64,000 nt of DNA, taken from Nocardia sp. CC227C (GTDB taxonomy: Bacteria > Actinomycetota > Actinomycetes > Mycobacteriales > Mycobacteriaceae). Each line of letters starts with the position of its first letter. The first letter of the stretch is position 1. This document shows positions 42,807-52,127 of this stretch, one piece after another. The position numbers were made by a program, and so were the translations under genes. The DNA is taken from NCBI RefSeq assembly GCF_030767025.1, contig NZ_JASITE010000001.1, positions 558,001 through 622,000 on the forward strand, in the 5' to 3' direction. The notes beneath the pieces were generated by a model. It ran no database searches. It saw only the letters and a program-made list of their open reading frames with translations, and was not told the DNA's origin.

Positions 42807-44821
42807 GCAATTGCACACCCTTGATCACCCCGCAGGACTGCGGACCTGTCGACCCGCCCGTCTTCTTCGACATCTCACCCACCACACCGGCACCGCCTAC
42901 GGCCGGGTTCGACCAGATCGGCCCGCAGACCCCGCCCGGAATGCCGGAGGTCGTGCCCGCGGGTTGGCAGGCCCCGGACCTGTCCCAGCTCACGCACGTG
43001 GCGGGGGTGTCGCTGGTCGCCGGCGTCGTGGTCGTCGCGATGCTCATCATGATCATGACGGTGGCCGCGTCCTGGCCGCTGGCACCGCATCGGCTGCGTA
43101 ACTTCGCGATCGCGGCGCTGGGACTGCCCGTTTTGTCGGCGCTGGCCAGTGGTTCGTGGTCGACGCCGGCGAGCCTGTTCTGGGCCGGAGCCGAGCAAGT
43201 CGCGGCCGGAGACCTGTCCGGGCTGCGGATGATGCTGGCCCTCGGTGCACCGGTCGCGATGCTGGCCGCGACCTATTGGTGGGCGCGGTTCGTGCTCAAG
43301 ACCAACACGGTCGGGTTGAAATCGCTGGGCCGCACCGAACGCGTCCAGGACGCGCTGGAGGCCCGCCGATTCCGGGCCGCGGCACGGGCGGGGAAACTGG
43401 GCGCCCCCTACAGCGCGGGCGCGTCGATCGTGCTGGGCACCCTCGCCGACCGCACCACCTCCCAGCCGCCGGGACTGTGGCGGGAACTCACCGACCGGCA
43501 CCAGCACTGGCTGACGGTGCCGCACAAGGAGATCCGCCGCCACCGCGTCACCATCGCGACCACCGGCGCGGGCAAAACCGAGTTGCAGAAGCGCGACGCC
43601 ACCGCGGTGTTCGACTACGAGTGGCGAGCCTGGCAGCAGTGGAAAGACGTGCCCGGCATGCGGAACCGTCACCCGCGCCCGCAGCTGGTGATGATCGCCT
43701 GCAAGGGCGGCGAGGACGACCGCGACCTCGGTCTGGAAATGCGGTCCGTCATGACGACCCTCGGTGTCGATCCCGCCCGCATCGCGCTGGTCATGCCCGG
43801 CGGCGACCGCCTCGACATCTGGAACAACATGCCCGCCCGCGACCTGCGCGCCATCGTCGGCGACCTGCTCAGCGCCGGGGAGGCCACTACCAGCGAGGGC
43901 CAGCACTTCGACGACATGCGCACCCGCATCGTGTCCCTGGTCATCGACGCCCCGATCGGCCCGCCGCGCAGCTCTACCGAATTCCTGGACCGTCTCAATC
44001 CGCAGACGCTCAAGGATATCTGGAGCAACGCCCCCGACGTGGTGCGCCAGGTCGACGCCTTGCAAGCGGAGAAGGTCCCGCAGATCGACGACGCGCTGAT
44101 CAAGTGCAGCAACCTGTTCGAACTGCTCAAGGATCAGAACGGCGATGTCGTCTTCGACGGCGGCAAGAACATCGACGACCTCGACGTGCTGTTCATGACC
44201 GTGCCCGACCTGGACAAGGACGCCGCCCGCGCCCAGGTCGCCGCCACCCTGCGCATGGTGATGCAGCGCGCCGGCCGCGCCGCCAAACACCGCCGCCGCT
44301 CGGTCACCATCAACCTCGACGAAGCATCAGCCCTGACCACAAAGAAGGGATCGCTGGGGCTGGTCGAGATCGCCGAACGCGGCCGCTCCAAGGGCGTCGC
44401 GCTCAACTTCTCCGGCCAATCGCCCGAAAGCCTGGCCCCGGACGCCTGGACGCTGAACCGGCTGCTGAAGTCCTGCGCCGGCGGTGTCCTCATCGGCTAC
44501 TGCGAAAACGTCGGCGACCTGTGCAAACACGTCGGCTCGGTCCGCGCCATCCTGCCGTCACGGCACCTGATCAAGGGCCAGCGCACCGGCGACGAAGGTC
44601 AGGTGTCGGTGGGTGAGCGGTGGCTGGTCGACCCCGACCGGGTCCGCCGCTTCGACACCGGCGAGTTCGTCTACGCCAAGGCCGGCCGCGCCTGGTTCGG
44701 CCGCATCGTCCCCGTGGACCTCACCGACCTGTCCCCGCTGCCCGGCACCCCCGCCGCCGAAGCCCAGCGCCGCGACCATACCGCCGCCGCGCCCGGCGAC
44801 ACCGCCACCTCCGCCGCATAA
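42803..44821 (+). CDS. FtsK/VirD4-superfamily DNA-translocating ATPase
   Basis: The 672-residue protein is the probable conjugation motor. Its N-terminal part has two to four TM helices (about 65-88, 100-115, 143-160). The ATPase follows with Walker A ATTGAGKTE at about 252-260, Walker B VTINLDEASAL and a FSGQSPESLAPDAW sensor-like segment. The tail is Ala/Thr-rich. In actinomycete elements this type of protein forms a hexamer pumping double-stranded DNA into the recipient. It overlaps the previous gene by ATGA. It is more VirD4/TraG-like around the ATPase than classic TraB, so the exact family is uncertain. Confidence 0.82.
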   Translation: MSNCTPLITPQDCGPVDPPVFFDISPTTPAPPTAGFDQIGPQTPPGMPEVVPAGWQAPDLSQLTHVAGVSLVAGVVVVAMLIMIMTVAASWPLAPHRLRNFAIAALGLPVLSALASGSWSTPASLFWAGAEQVAAGDLSGLRMMLALGAPVAMLAATYWWARFVLKTNTVGLKSLGRTERVQDALEARRFRAAARAGKLGAPYSAGASIVLGTLADRTTSQPPGLWRELTDRHQHWLTVPHKEIRRHRVTIATTGAGKTELQKRDATAVFDYEWRAWQQWKDVPGMRNRHPRPQLVMIACKGGEDDRDLGLEMRSVMTTLGVDPARIALVMPGGDRLDIWNNMPARDLRAIVGDLLSAGEATTSEGQHFDDMRTRIVSLVIDAPIGPPRSSTEFLDRLNPQTLKDIWSNAPDVVRQVDALQAEKVPQIDDALIKCSNLFELLKDQNGDVVFDGGKNIDDLDVLFMTVPDLDKDAARAQVAATLRMVMQRAGRAAKHRRRSVTINLDEASALTTKKGSLGLVEIAERGRSKGVALNFSGQSPESLAPDAWTLNRLLKSCAGGVLIGYCENVGDLCKHVGSVRAILPSRHLIKGQRTGDEGQVSVGERWLVDPDRVRRFDTGEFVYAKAGRAWFGRIVPVDLTDLSPLPGTPAAEAQRRDHTAAAPGDTATSAA

Positions 44822-44858
44822 CCCCTATTCCACCGAGACCGATTGGAGCACAACCGCC

Positions 44859-45446
44859 ATGCGCATCATCCGCAACCACGACCACGACGACCACGGGGAC
44901 GACGACCACGACAAGGACCGCGAATCGCGCGACCCGAAAGCCCTCGGCGACATCCTCGCCGACGAGATCAGCGACTACCTCGCCGAAGCCGCCCACGCCG
45001 CCGGAGCCCCGTTCCCCATCGGCCAGGACGCACCGACCGAACCCGCCGCACCGCGACCGGTGAAACCCGTTCTGCGACTGGTGAAACCCGACGACACCCA
45101 GGACTACTCGACGAGCCCCGTAGCGGACGGACGGTTGCGACCGCGGTTGCTGCGCGCCGGCGTGGGCGGCTCGCTGGCCGTGCTGGTCGCCGTCGTGTTC
45201 GCCGGATGGGGACAGCCCGCCGCGGTCGCGATCCCGTTGGCCGCCTATGGGCTGGGCTGGATCGCCTACCTGTGGTGGAACGCCGCTTGGCGCCCGCCGA
45301 TCCCGCAGGTGCTTGCCGTCATCGCGACCGCCATTAGCCGCGGTACCGCCGCCACAGTGCGCGGCATCTGCCACGGGACCCGCCGGAGCGTAGCCCGCCT
45401 GGAAACGGTCCGTACCCGGCACGAAACCCGCCGCACCACCGCATAG
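44859..45446 (+). CDS. membrane protein with His/Asp-rich N-terminus
   Basis: The 195-residue protein starts RIIRNHDHDDHGDDDHDKDR, a His/Asp-rich stretch that could bind metal, then an amphipathic helix. Two TM helices follow at about 97-112 and 118-140 (GGSLAVLVAVVFAGW and AAVAIPLAAYGLGWIAYLWW), then a basic tail. GGAG lies ten bases before ATG 44859. The family is not recognised; its location right after the DNA pump suggests a transfer role. Confidence 0.65.
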   Translation: MRIIRNHDHDDHGDDDHDKDRESRDPKALGDILADEISDYLAEAAHAAGAPFPIGQDAPTEPAAPRPVKPVLRLVKPDDTQDYSTSPVADGRLRPRLLRAGVGGSLAVLVAVVFAGWGQPAAVAIPLAAYGLGWIAYLWWNAAWRPPIPQVLAVIATAISRGTAATVRGICHGTRRSVARLETVRTRHETRRTTA

Positions 45447-45476
45447 AACCCCACCACCAGAAAGGAATGACCATCC

Positions 45477-45857
45477 ATGTCCGACCGCACCCATCCCGAC
45501 TGGATCACCCCCGCCCCCAGCGATCTCTATGACCGACTCTTCGACCTGCGCGAGCAGATCGGCGTGCTGCGGCGGGCGATGACACGGATTCGGATCGACT
45601 ACGGCCGCCTGCACCGCAAGCCCGACGCCCTGGCCGTCGACGACCTTGGCGACCCGATCGACCCCATCCATGCCGCCGAGCAGGTCATGCACGCCATACA
45701 GCGCGCCGATGAAGACCTCTCGCGCGCCGACCTCCGCCTCAACGACACCCGCGGCCGCTACGCCACTCGGCTCAAGCTCACCGACGCCGCCGCCGAGGCG
45801 CGCTGGCAGCAGATCCAGCAGCGCGAGCACCGCGACCCGATCGAACGCACCCGCTAG
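45477..45857 (+). CDS. helical hypothetical protein of the tra operon
   Basis: The 126-residue protein has a GAAAGGAATGA ribosome site. It is charged helix throughout (LYDRLFDLREQIGVLRRAMT, HAAEQVMHAIQRADEDLSRA), likely coiled coil. It ends DPIERTR, and the next gene's product ends similarly (DPIERSR), as if the tails shared an origin. The function is unknown. Confidence 0.65.
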   Translation: MSDRTHPDWITPAPSDLYDRLFDLREQIGVLRRAMTRIRIDYGRLHRKPDALAVDDLGDPIDPIHAAEQVMHAIQRADEDLSRADLRLNDTRGRYATRLKLTDAAAEARWQQIQQREHRDPIERTR

Positions 45858-45892
45858 TCCAACCCCCTTATCCCCGAAAGGAATACCCACTC

Positions 45893-47464
45893 ATGTCCGA
45901 GATGGACGACATCACCCGCGAAACCAGCCAGTTCACCGCACGGATGGCGCAGCTGCTGACCCAGCTCACCCACGCTACGTCGTGGCTGGAGCGGCGCCGC
46001 GCCAAGAAGAACATCACCGGGTTGGTCCGCGAGCAGATCCGCGAACAGCAGCAGCTGCGCGCCCTGGAACTCACGCGCACCGCCCAGGCCATCGACACCT
46101 ACCGGCAGCACTCGGCCGCGGTCACCGGCCGCGCCATCGACCCCGACACCAGCGCCGAGCAGCGCAGCCGCGACCACGCCGCCCTGGTCCGCCACTACGA
46201 CCACTTGGAAGAGCGCATCCTGCGGTCGCAGGGGCTGACCACGACCGAACAGGGCATCGCGCTGGACGGGATGGCCGCGGCCACCAAGTTCCCCGAGTAC
46301 GAACTCGGCGACCTGTTCGGCAACGCCCACAAGGTCAAAGGCGTAGACGCCCTGCGGTATCGGGCCCAGGTCGCCCGCGCCCAGGCCGCCACCGGCATCG
46401 AACGCCGTCCCGCCTACACCCGCGCCGCCGAGCGGCAGACCGCCACCGGCACCGCCGCATCCGCCCCGGCCTCGACCGGCGCGGAGCAGCGCGACGACAT
46501 CGCCCGTGCCGAGGCGGTCCAGAGCATCCGGCATATCCAGGGGCAGTGGTCGCGCAACGCGGCGCAGCTCAGTACCGAGGCCCGCGCCCAGCTCGATGCA
46601 GCGCGCCAGGCCGCGGCCCGCCGCGCGCAGACGGCCGGACTCACCGACGAGGAGATCAGCCGCGAGTTCAACACCGCCGCCGACAATTCGCGCATCGCGG
46701 CCCTGCTGCGCGTCACCGACCGCGACGGCACCCAGCGGCACCGGCTCGGACTGCACCCGAACGAGGCCGAAGCCGCCGAGTGGGCACAGCGCACCACCCA
46801 CACCATGACGTCGAACCACACGACGGGCGTGGAAGTCACCGTCACTGAACGCGGCCAGCACGATCCGCGCTACACCGTCGCCGGCACACCCGGATTCGTT
46901 GCCGACGAACTCACCACCTACCGCGACCAGGCCCGCCGAGACCGCGACCGAGGACCCACCCCGCCACCGGGCGCGACCGCCACCCCACCCACGAACATCG
47001 CCGAACAGCGGCTCTCGCAGGTCGAACGCCAGCTCACCGAACTGCGAACCGACCGGGACACCTTCGCCCGCGACGTCGCCGTACTACGCCGCGGCCTGGA
47101 CGCGGTCACCGCCGACCGCAACGAGCACAAGCGCCAGCGCGAAGCCGCCGAGGCCGAAGTACAGGCGTTGCGCAACACCAACGTCCGCCAGGACGCCGAG
47201 CTGAAGAACCTGCGCGAGAAGGCGATTCAGACCGGCGTCGAGCGTGACAAGTACAGGGCCGAACGCGACGAGGCCGTACGCAAACTGGCCCAGGCCACCC
47301 CGGAGCACAAGCGCTACGGCAGCAAAGCCCGCGTCGACGCCGAACGCAACCAGAACCAGGCCCAGCCCGGCGATACCCAGCCGATGCCGGGACCGAACGG
47401 ACTCCACCGCAACGGCAACGGCACACCGAAGCCCCAGCGTGACCCGATCGAGCGGAGCCGCTGA
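45893..47464 (+). CDS. long coiled-coil protein of the tra operon
   Basis: The 523-residue protein has a GAAAGGAATAC ribosome site. The N-terminal 150 residues are helical (FTARMAQLLTQLTHATSWLE, then RRRAKKNITGLVREQIREQQ). The middle holds an Ala/Thr-rich linker, and a strong coiled coil runs from about 365 to 465 (RLSQVERQLTELRTDRDTFA and onward). The tail is Gln/Pro/Asn-rich, ending DPIERSR. No enzyme motif is visible. It could be a structural or DNA-organising partner of the transfer machinery. Confidence 0.65.
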   Translation: MSEMDDITRETSQFTARMAQLLTQLTHATSWLERRRAKKNITGLVREQIREQQQLRALELTRTAQAIDTYRQHSAAVTGRAIDPDTSAEQRSRDHAALVRHYDHLEERILRSQGLTTTEQGIALDGMAAATKFPEYELGDLFGNAHKVKGVDALRYRAQVARAQAATGIERRPAYTRAAERQTATGTAASAPASTGAEQRDDIARAEAVQSIRHIQGQWSRNAAQLSTEARAQLDAARQAAARRAQTAGLTDEEISREFNTAADNSRIAALLRVTDRDGTQRHRLGLHPNEAEAAEWAQRTTHTMTSNHTTGVEVTVTERGQHDPRYTVAGTPGFVADELTTYRDQARRDRDRGPTPPPGATATPPTNIAEQRLSQVERQLTELRTDRDTFARDVAVLRRGLDAVTADRNEHKRQREAAEAEVQALRNTNVRQDAELKNLREKAIQTGVERDKYRAERDEAVRKLAQATPEHKRYGSKARVDAERNQNQAQPGDTQPMPGPNGLHRNGNGTPKPQRDPIERSR

Positions 47465-47467
47465 GCC

Positions 47468-47854
47468 ATGCATCACGAACACGAAGAAGCAATGCGCGCC
47501 GAGTTCTCTGACTGCATCGCTCTGTCCTGGCAGACCCTGCGGGCCGACCCGGCCGTCCACGTCGACGGGATCCAGGCTCGTGTCAACGAGTACGACCAAC
47601 GGTGGCAGTCCGGACCGCACGCCCGGGAATGGAACTTCCTGTGCGCGGCCTACACCGACTGGCGTGACTACCCCGAAGACACTGCCAAGCTCGTCGCCGA
47701 CATCGACGCCCACCGCGACGTCTACCACGGTGCCGGATTCACCGACACCCAGCGGCGCAGCCTGGACCAGGCCCGCAACATCGCCAACGAGGAACGCTCG
47801 GCGATCCGGGCCTACAGCCCGCCGCAGCAGCTTCCGGTGCAGCGGGAGCGGTGA
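47468..47854 (+). CDS. small protein, first of a tandem paralogous pair
   Basis: The 128-residue protein begins MHHEHEEAMRAEFSDCIALS and contains VNEYDQRWQSGPHAREWNFL, YTDWRDYPED and DTQRRSLDQARNIANEERSA. The next gene encodes a clear paralogue with the same motif order. It lies three bases after the coiled-coil gene. No known domain is recognised. Confidence 0.7.
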   Translation: MHHEHEEAMRAEFSDCIALSWQTLRADPAVHVDGIQARVNEYDQRWQSGPHAREWNFLCAAYTDWRDYPEDTAKLVADIDAHRDVYHGAGFTDTQRRSLDQARNIANEERSAIRAYSPPQQLPVQRER

Positions 47855-47860
47855 GCAGCC

Positions 47861-48238
47861 ATGGAACGTGAACACGAAGAGGCTATGCGCACCGAGTTCG
47901 CCGCCCAGGCCGAGCGGTGGCGCACGGCGTACGAACCCGGCGTCACCGAGGCCAAGCTGGACGAGATCTACCGCACGGCCAGCGAATGCGACCAGCGGTG
48001 GCAGACCGGCCCGCACGCCGAACACTGGCAGTACCTCACCGACGCCTACTCCGATTGGCGTGCCCGCCCCGACACCATGAACCGGCTCCTGGATGACGTC
48101 GAACACAACCGCGCTCAGGGCTGGGACGGCGGCGTCACCGACATCCAACGCCGCAGTTTGCATCAGACCCGCGACCTGGCCCACTGGGAACGCTCCCAGC
48201 AGCGCACCCACCGGCCGGGAATCGAGCGAGGGCGGTGA
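47861..48238 (+). CDS. small protein, second of the tandem paralogous pair
   Basis: The 125-residue protein begins MEREHEEAMRTEFAAQAERW and contains ECDQRWQTGPHAEHWQYLTD, YSDWRARPD and DIQRRSLHQTRDLAHWERSQ, aligning end to end with the preceding product. Six bases separate the genes, so this is a recent tandem duplication followed by divergence. The function is unknown. Confidence 0.7.
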   Translation: MEREHEEAMRTEFAAQAERWRTAYEPGVTEAKLDEIYRTASECDQRWQTGPHAEHWQYLTDAYSDWRARPDTMNRLLDDVEHNRAQGWDGGVTDIQRRSLHQTRDLAHWERSQQRTHRPGIERGR

Positions 48239-48244
48239 CCGGGC

Positions 48245-49228
48245 ATGGAACCACAACCGACACATGGGCGTTCGTGGGAACTGATCACCTCCGCCCTCAC
48301 CGCGCAGATGGGTCCGGGCAGGTCCGGACCGAAATGGACGAACTACTACTGCCCGGTCCATGAGAACGACGGCCAGCACCACAATCCATCGCTCGGTGTC
48401 CGCTACGACCCCGCCCAGGGCAAGACCATCCTGCGGTGCTGGGCCGGCTGCGACGACCAAGACGTTCTCTCGCGCCTGAACCTGCGGGTCCGCGACATGT
48501 GGGACCAACTCCCACAGCGTGACCCGCACCGCCGCAACCAGCCGCCGACACCACGGCCGCGGCTGCATGGGGCGGGAATGACGTTGGTGGACAAGGCCAT
48601 CGACTACGTCCAGTTCCCACCGCCGCACAAGCCGCAGTTGGGTGAGGCGGTCGGACCGGTGGAAACGGTGTGCACCTACGTCTACCGGTGGCCGGACGGA
48701 CGCGTCGAAGGTGCCGTAGCCCGGCAGCGCACCCCGCACCAGCACGGCTACAGCAAAGGGTTCTGGCAGGCCCGCTGGACCGGGAACCAGTGGGAGCACA
48801 CCGGTTTCGCGCCGATCCCGTACCGGCTGCCCGAACTCGTCGACGCCGTCGCGGCCGGACGCGAGATCTACGTCTGCGAGGGCGAGAAGGACGTGCAGCG
48901 TGCGTTCGACGCCGGACAGATCGCCACCTGCAACGCCATGGGCGCCGGGTCCTGGACCCGCGAACACGCCCGATGGCTACACGGCGCGGGCCGCGTGATC
49001 GTGGTCGCCGACCGCGACCGGCCCGGCTACCGGCACGCCGCCCGCGTCGCCGAGACCCTGCACGGGCACGTCGGAGAGATCCGCGTGCTGCAAGCCGCCG
49101 CGGGCAAGGACCTGTCCGACCACCTCGACGCCGGCCACGGCATCGACGCCCTCGAACGCGTCCCCTACCTGGACCGGCACTACCGCCAACCCCCACAGCG
49201 GACACGGGCCATCACCCGCAGCCGCTGA
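48245..49228 (+). CDS. zinc-finger/TOPRIM DNA-primase-like protein
   Basis: The 327-residue protein has an N-terminal CHC2-like zinc site: CPVH (Cys36, His39) and CWAGC (Cys65, Cys69), with HNPSLGVRYDPAQGKTILRC between. The TOPRIM domain from about 205 has REIYVCEGEKDVQRAFDAG (Glu212) and the DxD-type VIVVADRDRPGYRHA. This is the architecture of DnaG-like primases and phage P4-type primases without the helicase. It is the element's best candidate for primer synthesis. The polymerase core between the domains is short, so activity is not certain. Confidence 0.82.
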   Translation: MEPQPTHGRSWELITSALTAQMGPGRSGPKWTNYYCPVHENDGQHHNPSLGVRYDPAQGKTILRCWAGCDDQDVLSRLNLRVRDMWDQLPQRDPHRRNQPPTPRPRLHGAGMTLVDKAIDYVQFPPPHKPQLGEAVGPVETVCTYVYRWPDGRVEGAVARQRTPHQHGYSKGFWQARWTGNQWEHTGFAPIPYRLPELVDAVAAGREIYVCEGEKDVQRAFDAGQIATCNAMGAGSWTREHARWLHGAGRVIVVADRDRPGYRHAARVAETLHGHVGEIRVLQAAAGKDLSDHLDAGHGIDALERVPYLDRHYRQPPQRTRAITRSR

Positions 49229-49265
49229 CCCACCAATCCCAAGAAATCAGGAAGGAATCCACATC

Positions 49266-49676
49266 ATGACCGGAATCGACTACGGACAGCGTTTCAAGGC
49301 CGCCGCCGCCAAACCGCCGAGCGCGTTCGGCAAGAACGCCACCCCCGGCACTACCGTCTATGGGCGTATCACCGAGATCGGGGAACAGCCGCGGCTGAAG
49401 TTCAACGGCGCCCCCGGCGAGGTCCAGAAGGACAAGCAGGGCAACCCGGTGATGCAGCTGTTCATCACGCTCGACACCCCGGCGGGACTGCGCAACCTGT
49501 ACCCGACCCCGCGCATGGAACGCGCCATCGGCACCGCGCTGAGCAAGGCCGGCGCCGAGTTCCAGGTCGGCGCGACCCTGTCGGTCACCTTCACCGGCAC
49601 CGACCCCGCCGACGACCGCGCGCGGCTCTACACCGCCGTCTACACCCCCACCACCGCGGGCGGAGGTGAGGCGTGA
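49266..49676 (+). CDS. small beta-rich protein, possibly single-stranded-DNA binding
   Basis: The 136-residue protein follows AGGAA before ATG 49266. It reads as alternating beta strands: GTTVYGRITEIGEQPRLKFN, PVMQLFITLDTPAGLRNLYP and GATLSVTFTGTDPADDRARL, with a conserved-looking N-terminus (YGQRFKAAAAKPPSAFGKNA). Its size and place between primase and Spd-like gene suggest an OB-fold SSB-like role, but no diagnostic motif is present. Confidence 0.6.
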   Translation: MTGIDYGQRFKAAAAKPPSAFGKNATPGTTVYGRITEIGEQPRLKFNGAPGEVQKDKQGNPVMQLFITLDTPAGLRNLYPTPRMERAIGTALSKAGAEFQVGATLSVTFTGTDPADDRARLYTAVYTPTTAGGGEA

Positions 49677-50668
49677 CCGGCAACGGCGCCGGTTCGCTCG
49701 TGGTGCACGGCAACGACGCCGTGCACCACAGCCGCCCACCGGCCGACACCGACATCCCCACCGTGCCCGACACCGTCGCGGACCCGACACCACCGAGGCG
49801 ACAGCGTCGCCTCACCCGACAGCAGACCCGACACCCGCACGCACCCACCGGCGGCCGGACGGTCGCCTGGCTCGGCTTCGGATTCGGCGCCGTGCTCTCG
49901 GTCATGGCGAACTGGCTCTACACCTGGCTGCCCGCCGACACCCAACCCGACGGCTGGAGCCCCGGCATCGCACCCCAGATCGGCTCCGCGGTCTGGCCGA
50001 TCGTGCTCATGCTCTCGGTCGAAGTCCTGCTACGCGTTCGCTGGCTCCCCGGCTTGTGGTGGAAACTGGCCCGCTACGCCGGAGCGGGCACTGTCGCACT
50101 CGGCTCCGCCATCATCAGCTACGGACACGTCTACCACGTCCTACTGTCCTGGGGCTACGACAGCGTAGGCGCCCGAGTCGGCCCACTCGCCATCGACGGA
50201 TTCATGGTTATCTGCGGATTCGCCCTGCTCTCCGAATCCACACCGGCACAACCCGATCCGGACCCTACCGACACCGCAGGCGACGCCCGTGACACCAAGT
50301 CCGCTGTAGTCGACACCCCACCCGACACCAGGGAACCGGCACCCGACGCCGTCGGCACCACCGGCGACACCCGACCCCCGACAGCCGCCGCGAAGGCGAC
50401 AGCCGCCGACAAGTCCGCCGACAGCGACCGCGACAACAGCATCCGCGCCATGTACCGCACCGTGCGGTCCACCCGGATAGTCGGCGACGCGTTCGGCCTC
50501 CATCACTCGACCGTCGCCAAAATCGTCGCCCAACCCGACAGCACCGACACCCGATCCGACAACGCCCGCCAGCTGGAGATCGAGGAACGTGCGGGATTCG
50601 ACTCATCGGCGGTCGGCACTCTCACCGCCGCCCGTCAGCTCACCGAGGAACACAGAGAGGACAACTGA
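49673..50668 (+). CDS. four-TM Spd/DUF2637-like protein with HTH tail
   Basis: The 331-residue protein starts at GTG 49673, overlapping the previous stop (GTGA). After a Pro/Thr-rich N-terminus there are about four TM helices (VAWLGFGFGAVLSVMANWLY, SAVWPIVLMLSVEVLLRV, YAGAGTVALGSAIISYGHVY, GPLAIDGFMVICGFALL), the DUF2637 layout of plasmid-spread proteins. A Thr/Asp/Pro-rich linker leads to an HTH-like segment (STRIVGDAFGLHHSTVAKIV) near the end. In Streptomyces elements such proteins help intramycelial spread and silence transfer. Confidence 0.75.
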   Translation: MTGNGAGSLVVHGNDAVHHSRPPADTDIPTVPDTVADPTPPRRQRRLTRQQTRHPHAPTGGRTVAWLGFGFGAVLSVMANWLYTWLPADTQPDGWSPGIAPQIGSAVWPIVLMLSVEVLLRVRWLPGLWWKLARYAGAGTVALGSAIISYGHVYHVLLSWGYDSVGARVGPLAIDGFMVICGFALLSESTPAQPDPDPTDTAGDARDTKSAVVDTPPDTREPAPDAVGTTGDTRPPTAAAKATAADKSADSDRDNSIRAMYRTVRSTRIVGDAFGLHHSTVAKIVAQPDSTDTRSDNARQLEIEERAGFDSSAVGTLTAARQLTEEHREDN

Positions 50669-50670
50669 CC

Positions 50671-50871
50671 ATGCAGAACGACCGCTACTTGCAGGCGAAG
50701 GACTGCGAGGCACTCACCGGCATACCCGCCGCCACCTGGCGCTACTGGGCGTGGCTCGGCACCGGCCCCGAGAGCTTCAAGCTCGGCCGGCGCCGAGTGT
50801 GGAGGCAAAGCGTCATCGCGGCCTGGATCGCCGCCCAGGAGGCCGAGACGAAGACCGGCGGAGCGGCCTGA
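50671..50871 (+). CDS. xis: excisionase-like HTH protein
   Basis: The 66-residue protein reads YLQAKDCEALTGIPAATWRY, WAWLGTGPESFKLGRRRVWR, the small winged-helix form of AlpA/excisionase proteins. It ends two bases before the integrase start and begins two bases after the Spd-like stop. Next to int it is the expected recombination directionality factor. Confidence 0.82.
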   Translation: MQNDRYLQAKDCEALTGIPAATWRYWAWLGTGPESFKLGRRRVWRQSVIAAWIAAQEAETKTGGAA

Positions 50872-50873
50872 CC

Positions 50874-52082
50874 ATGGCCGGACGCCGGAATCCGCGGGCG
50901 GGTGTCGAGGATCTCTGGTTCAAGACCAGCGTCACCATCGACCCCGCCACGGGGAAGAAGTCGCGGGAGAGAGTCAAGTCGAAGCGATACGGCCAGTGGA
51001 AACGCTGGCGAGCACGCTACGTCGATCCGAACGGAAAGGAGCGGACGCAGTCGTTCGCTACCAAGAACGCGGCGCAGAAGTTCCTGGACAGCGATGTCAC
51101 TACGAGGGTCGTTACTGGTACGTGGGTTGACCCCGACCGCAGCGGAGTTCTCTTCGTTGTGGTCGCGGAGAAATGGTTCGCCACGAAGAAGTTCCGGAAG
51201 CCGAAGACCGTTGCCGGCTACCGTTCTCTGCTCGACAGCATCGTCATTCCGCGGTGGGGAGAGACGCCGCTACGCGATATCGAGTTCGAGGACATCCAGG
51301 AATGGGTCGTCGAACTGTCGCAGACCGGCAGCAGCAGATTCGAGGGCCGCGGGCTCTCGGCCTCGCGGGTGATCCAGTCCTATCAGGTGTTCAACCAGGT
51401 GTTGCGGTTCGCCATCAAGGCCAAGCGGCTGGCGACCAATCCCGCCGAGGAGATCGACCTTCCGTCGATGGCGTCCGCGGAGCGCCGGTATCTCACCCAC
51501 CTGGAGGTGATGCGCCTGGCGATGGCCGCCGGCCGCTTCCGGCCGCTGGTGTTCACCCTCGCCTATACCGGCATCCGCTTCGGAGAGGCCATCGCACTGC
51601 GGGCGTGGGCCGTCGACCTCGACGCCAATCGGATCACCGTGGCCCGGTCAGCGACACCGGTAACAGGACAGGGATATGTCGAGACCGACACCAAGAACCA
51701 CACCACGCGCACGGTGCCGATCCCCGCCACCCTGGCCAAGGAACTTCGGACGCTGCTCGAGGACCGCCAGCCGGACGCACTGGTCTTCCCCAGCCACAAG
51801 GGCGGCTTTCTGACCTCCACGGAGTTCCGGTGGGTATTCGACAAGGCGGTCAAAGAAGCCGGTTTGAATAATGTTGTCCCGCATGGTCTTCGGCATACCG
51901 CAGCCTCGCTCGCGATCAGTGCCGGAGCGAATATCAAAGTCGTGCAGCGAATGCTGGGGCACAAGACGGCCATGCTGACCCTGGACCTCTACGGGCACCT
52001 GTTCCCGGATGATCTGGACGCCGTCGCCGCGGGAATGGAAGCCGGCGCGCGGGCTGCTGCGTACGAACTGCGTACGGGATGA
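50874..52082 (+). CDS. int: tyrosine recombinase (integrase)
   Basis: The 402-residue integrase has an N-terminal arm-binding region, a SAM-like core-binding domain (about 90-195) and the catalytic domain. Catalytic residues are Arg235 (YTGIRFGEAI), His337 and Arg340 (PHGLRHTAASL), His363 (LGHKTAML) and Tyr373 (LDLYGHLF). ATG 50874 lies two bases after the excisionase stop. The stop is 46 bp from the tRNA-Leu 3' end, its attachment target. Two decayed relatives of its 3' end lie at the left att site. Confidence 0.95.
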   Translation: MAGRRNPRAGVEDLWFKTSVTIDPATGKKSRERVKSKRYGQWKRWRARYVDPNGKERTQSFATKNAAQKFLDSDVTTRVVTGTWVDPDRSGVLFVVVAEKWFATKKFRKPKTVAGYRSLLDSIVIPRWGETPLRDIEFEDIQEWVVELSQTGSSRFEGRGLSASRVIQSYQVFNQVLRFAIKAKRLATNPAEEIDLPSMASAERRYLTHLEVMRLAMAAGRFRPLVFTLAYTGIRFGEAIALRAWAVDLDANRITVARSATPVTGQGYVETDTKNHTTRTVPIPATLAKELRTLLEDRQPDALVFPSHKGGFLTSTEFRWVFDKAVKEAGLNNVVPHGLRHTAASLAISAGANIKVVQRMLGHKTAMLTLDLYGHLFPDDLDAVAAGMEAGARAAAYELRTG

Positions 52083-52086
52083 GAAC

Positions 52087-52118
52087 GGGGCCGTTCCGCT
52101 GATCTCGGAAACGGCCCC
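52087..52118. terminator. hairpin between integrase and tRNA-Leu
   Basis: GGGGCCGTT-CCG pairs with CGG-AAACGGCCCC. It lies between the convergent int and tRNA-Leu and can end both. It is duplicated at 31298. Confidence 0.75.
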
Positions 52119-52127
52119 TGACCTTGG

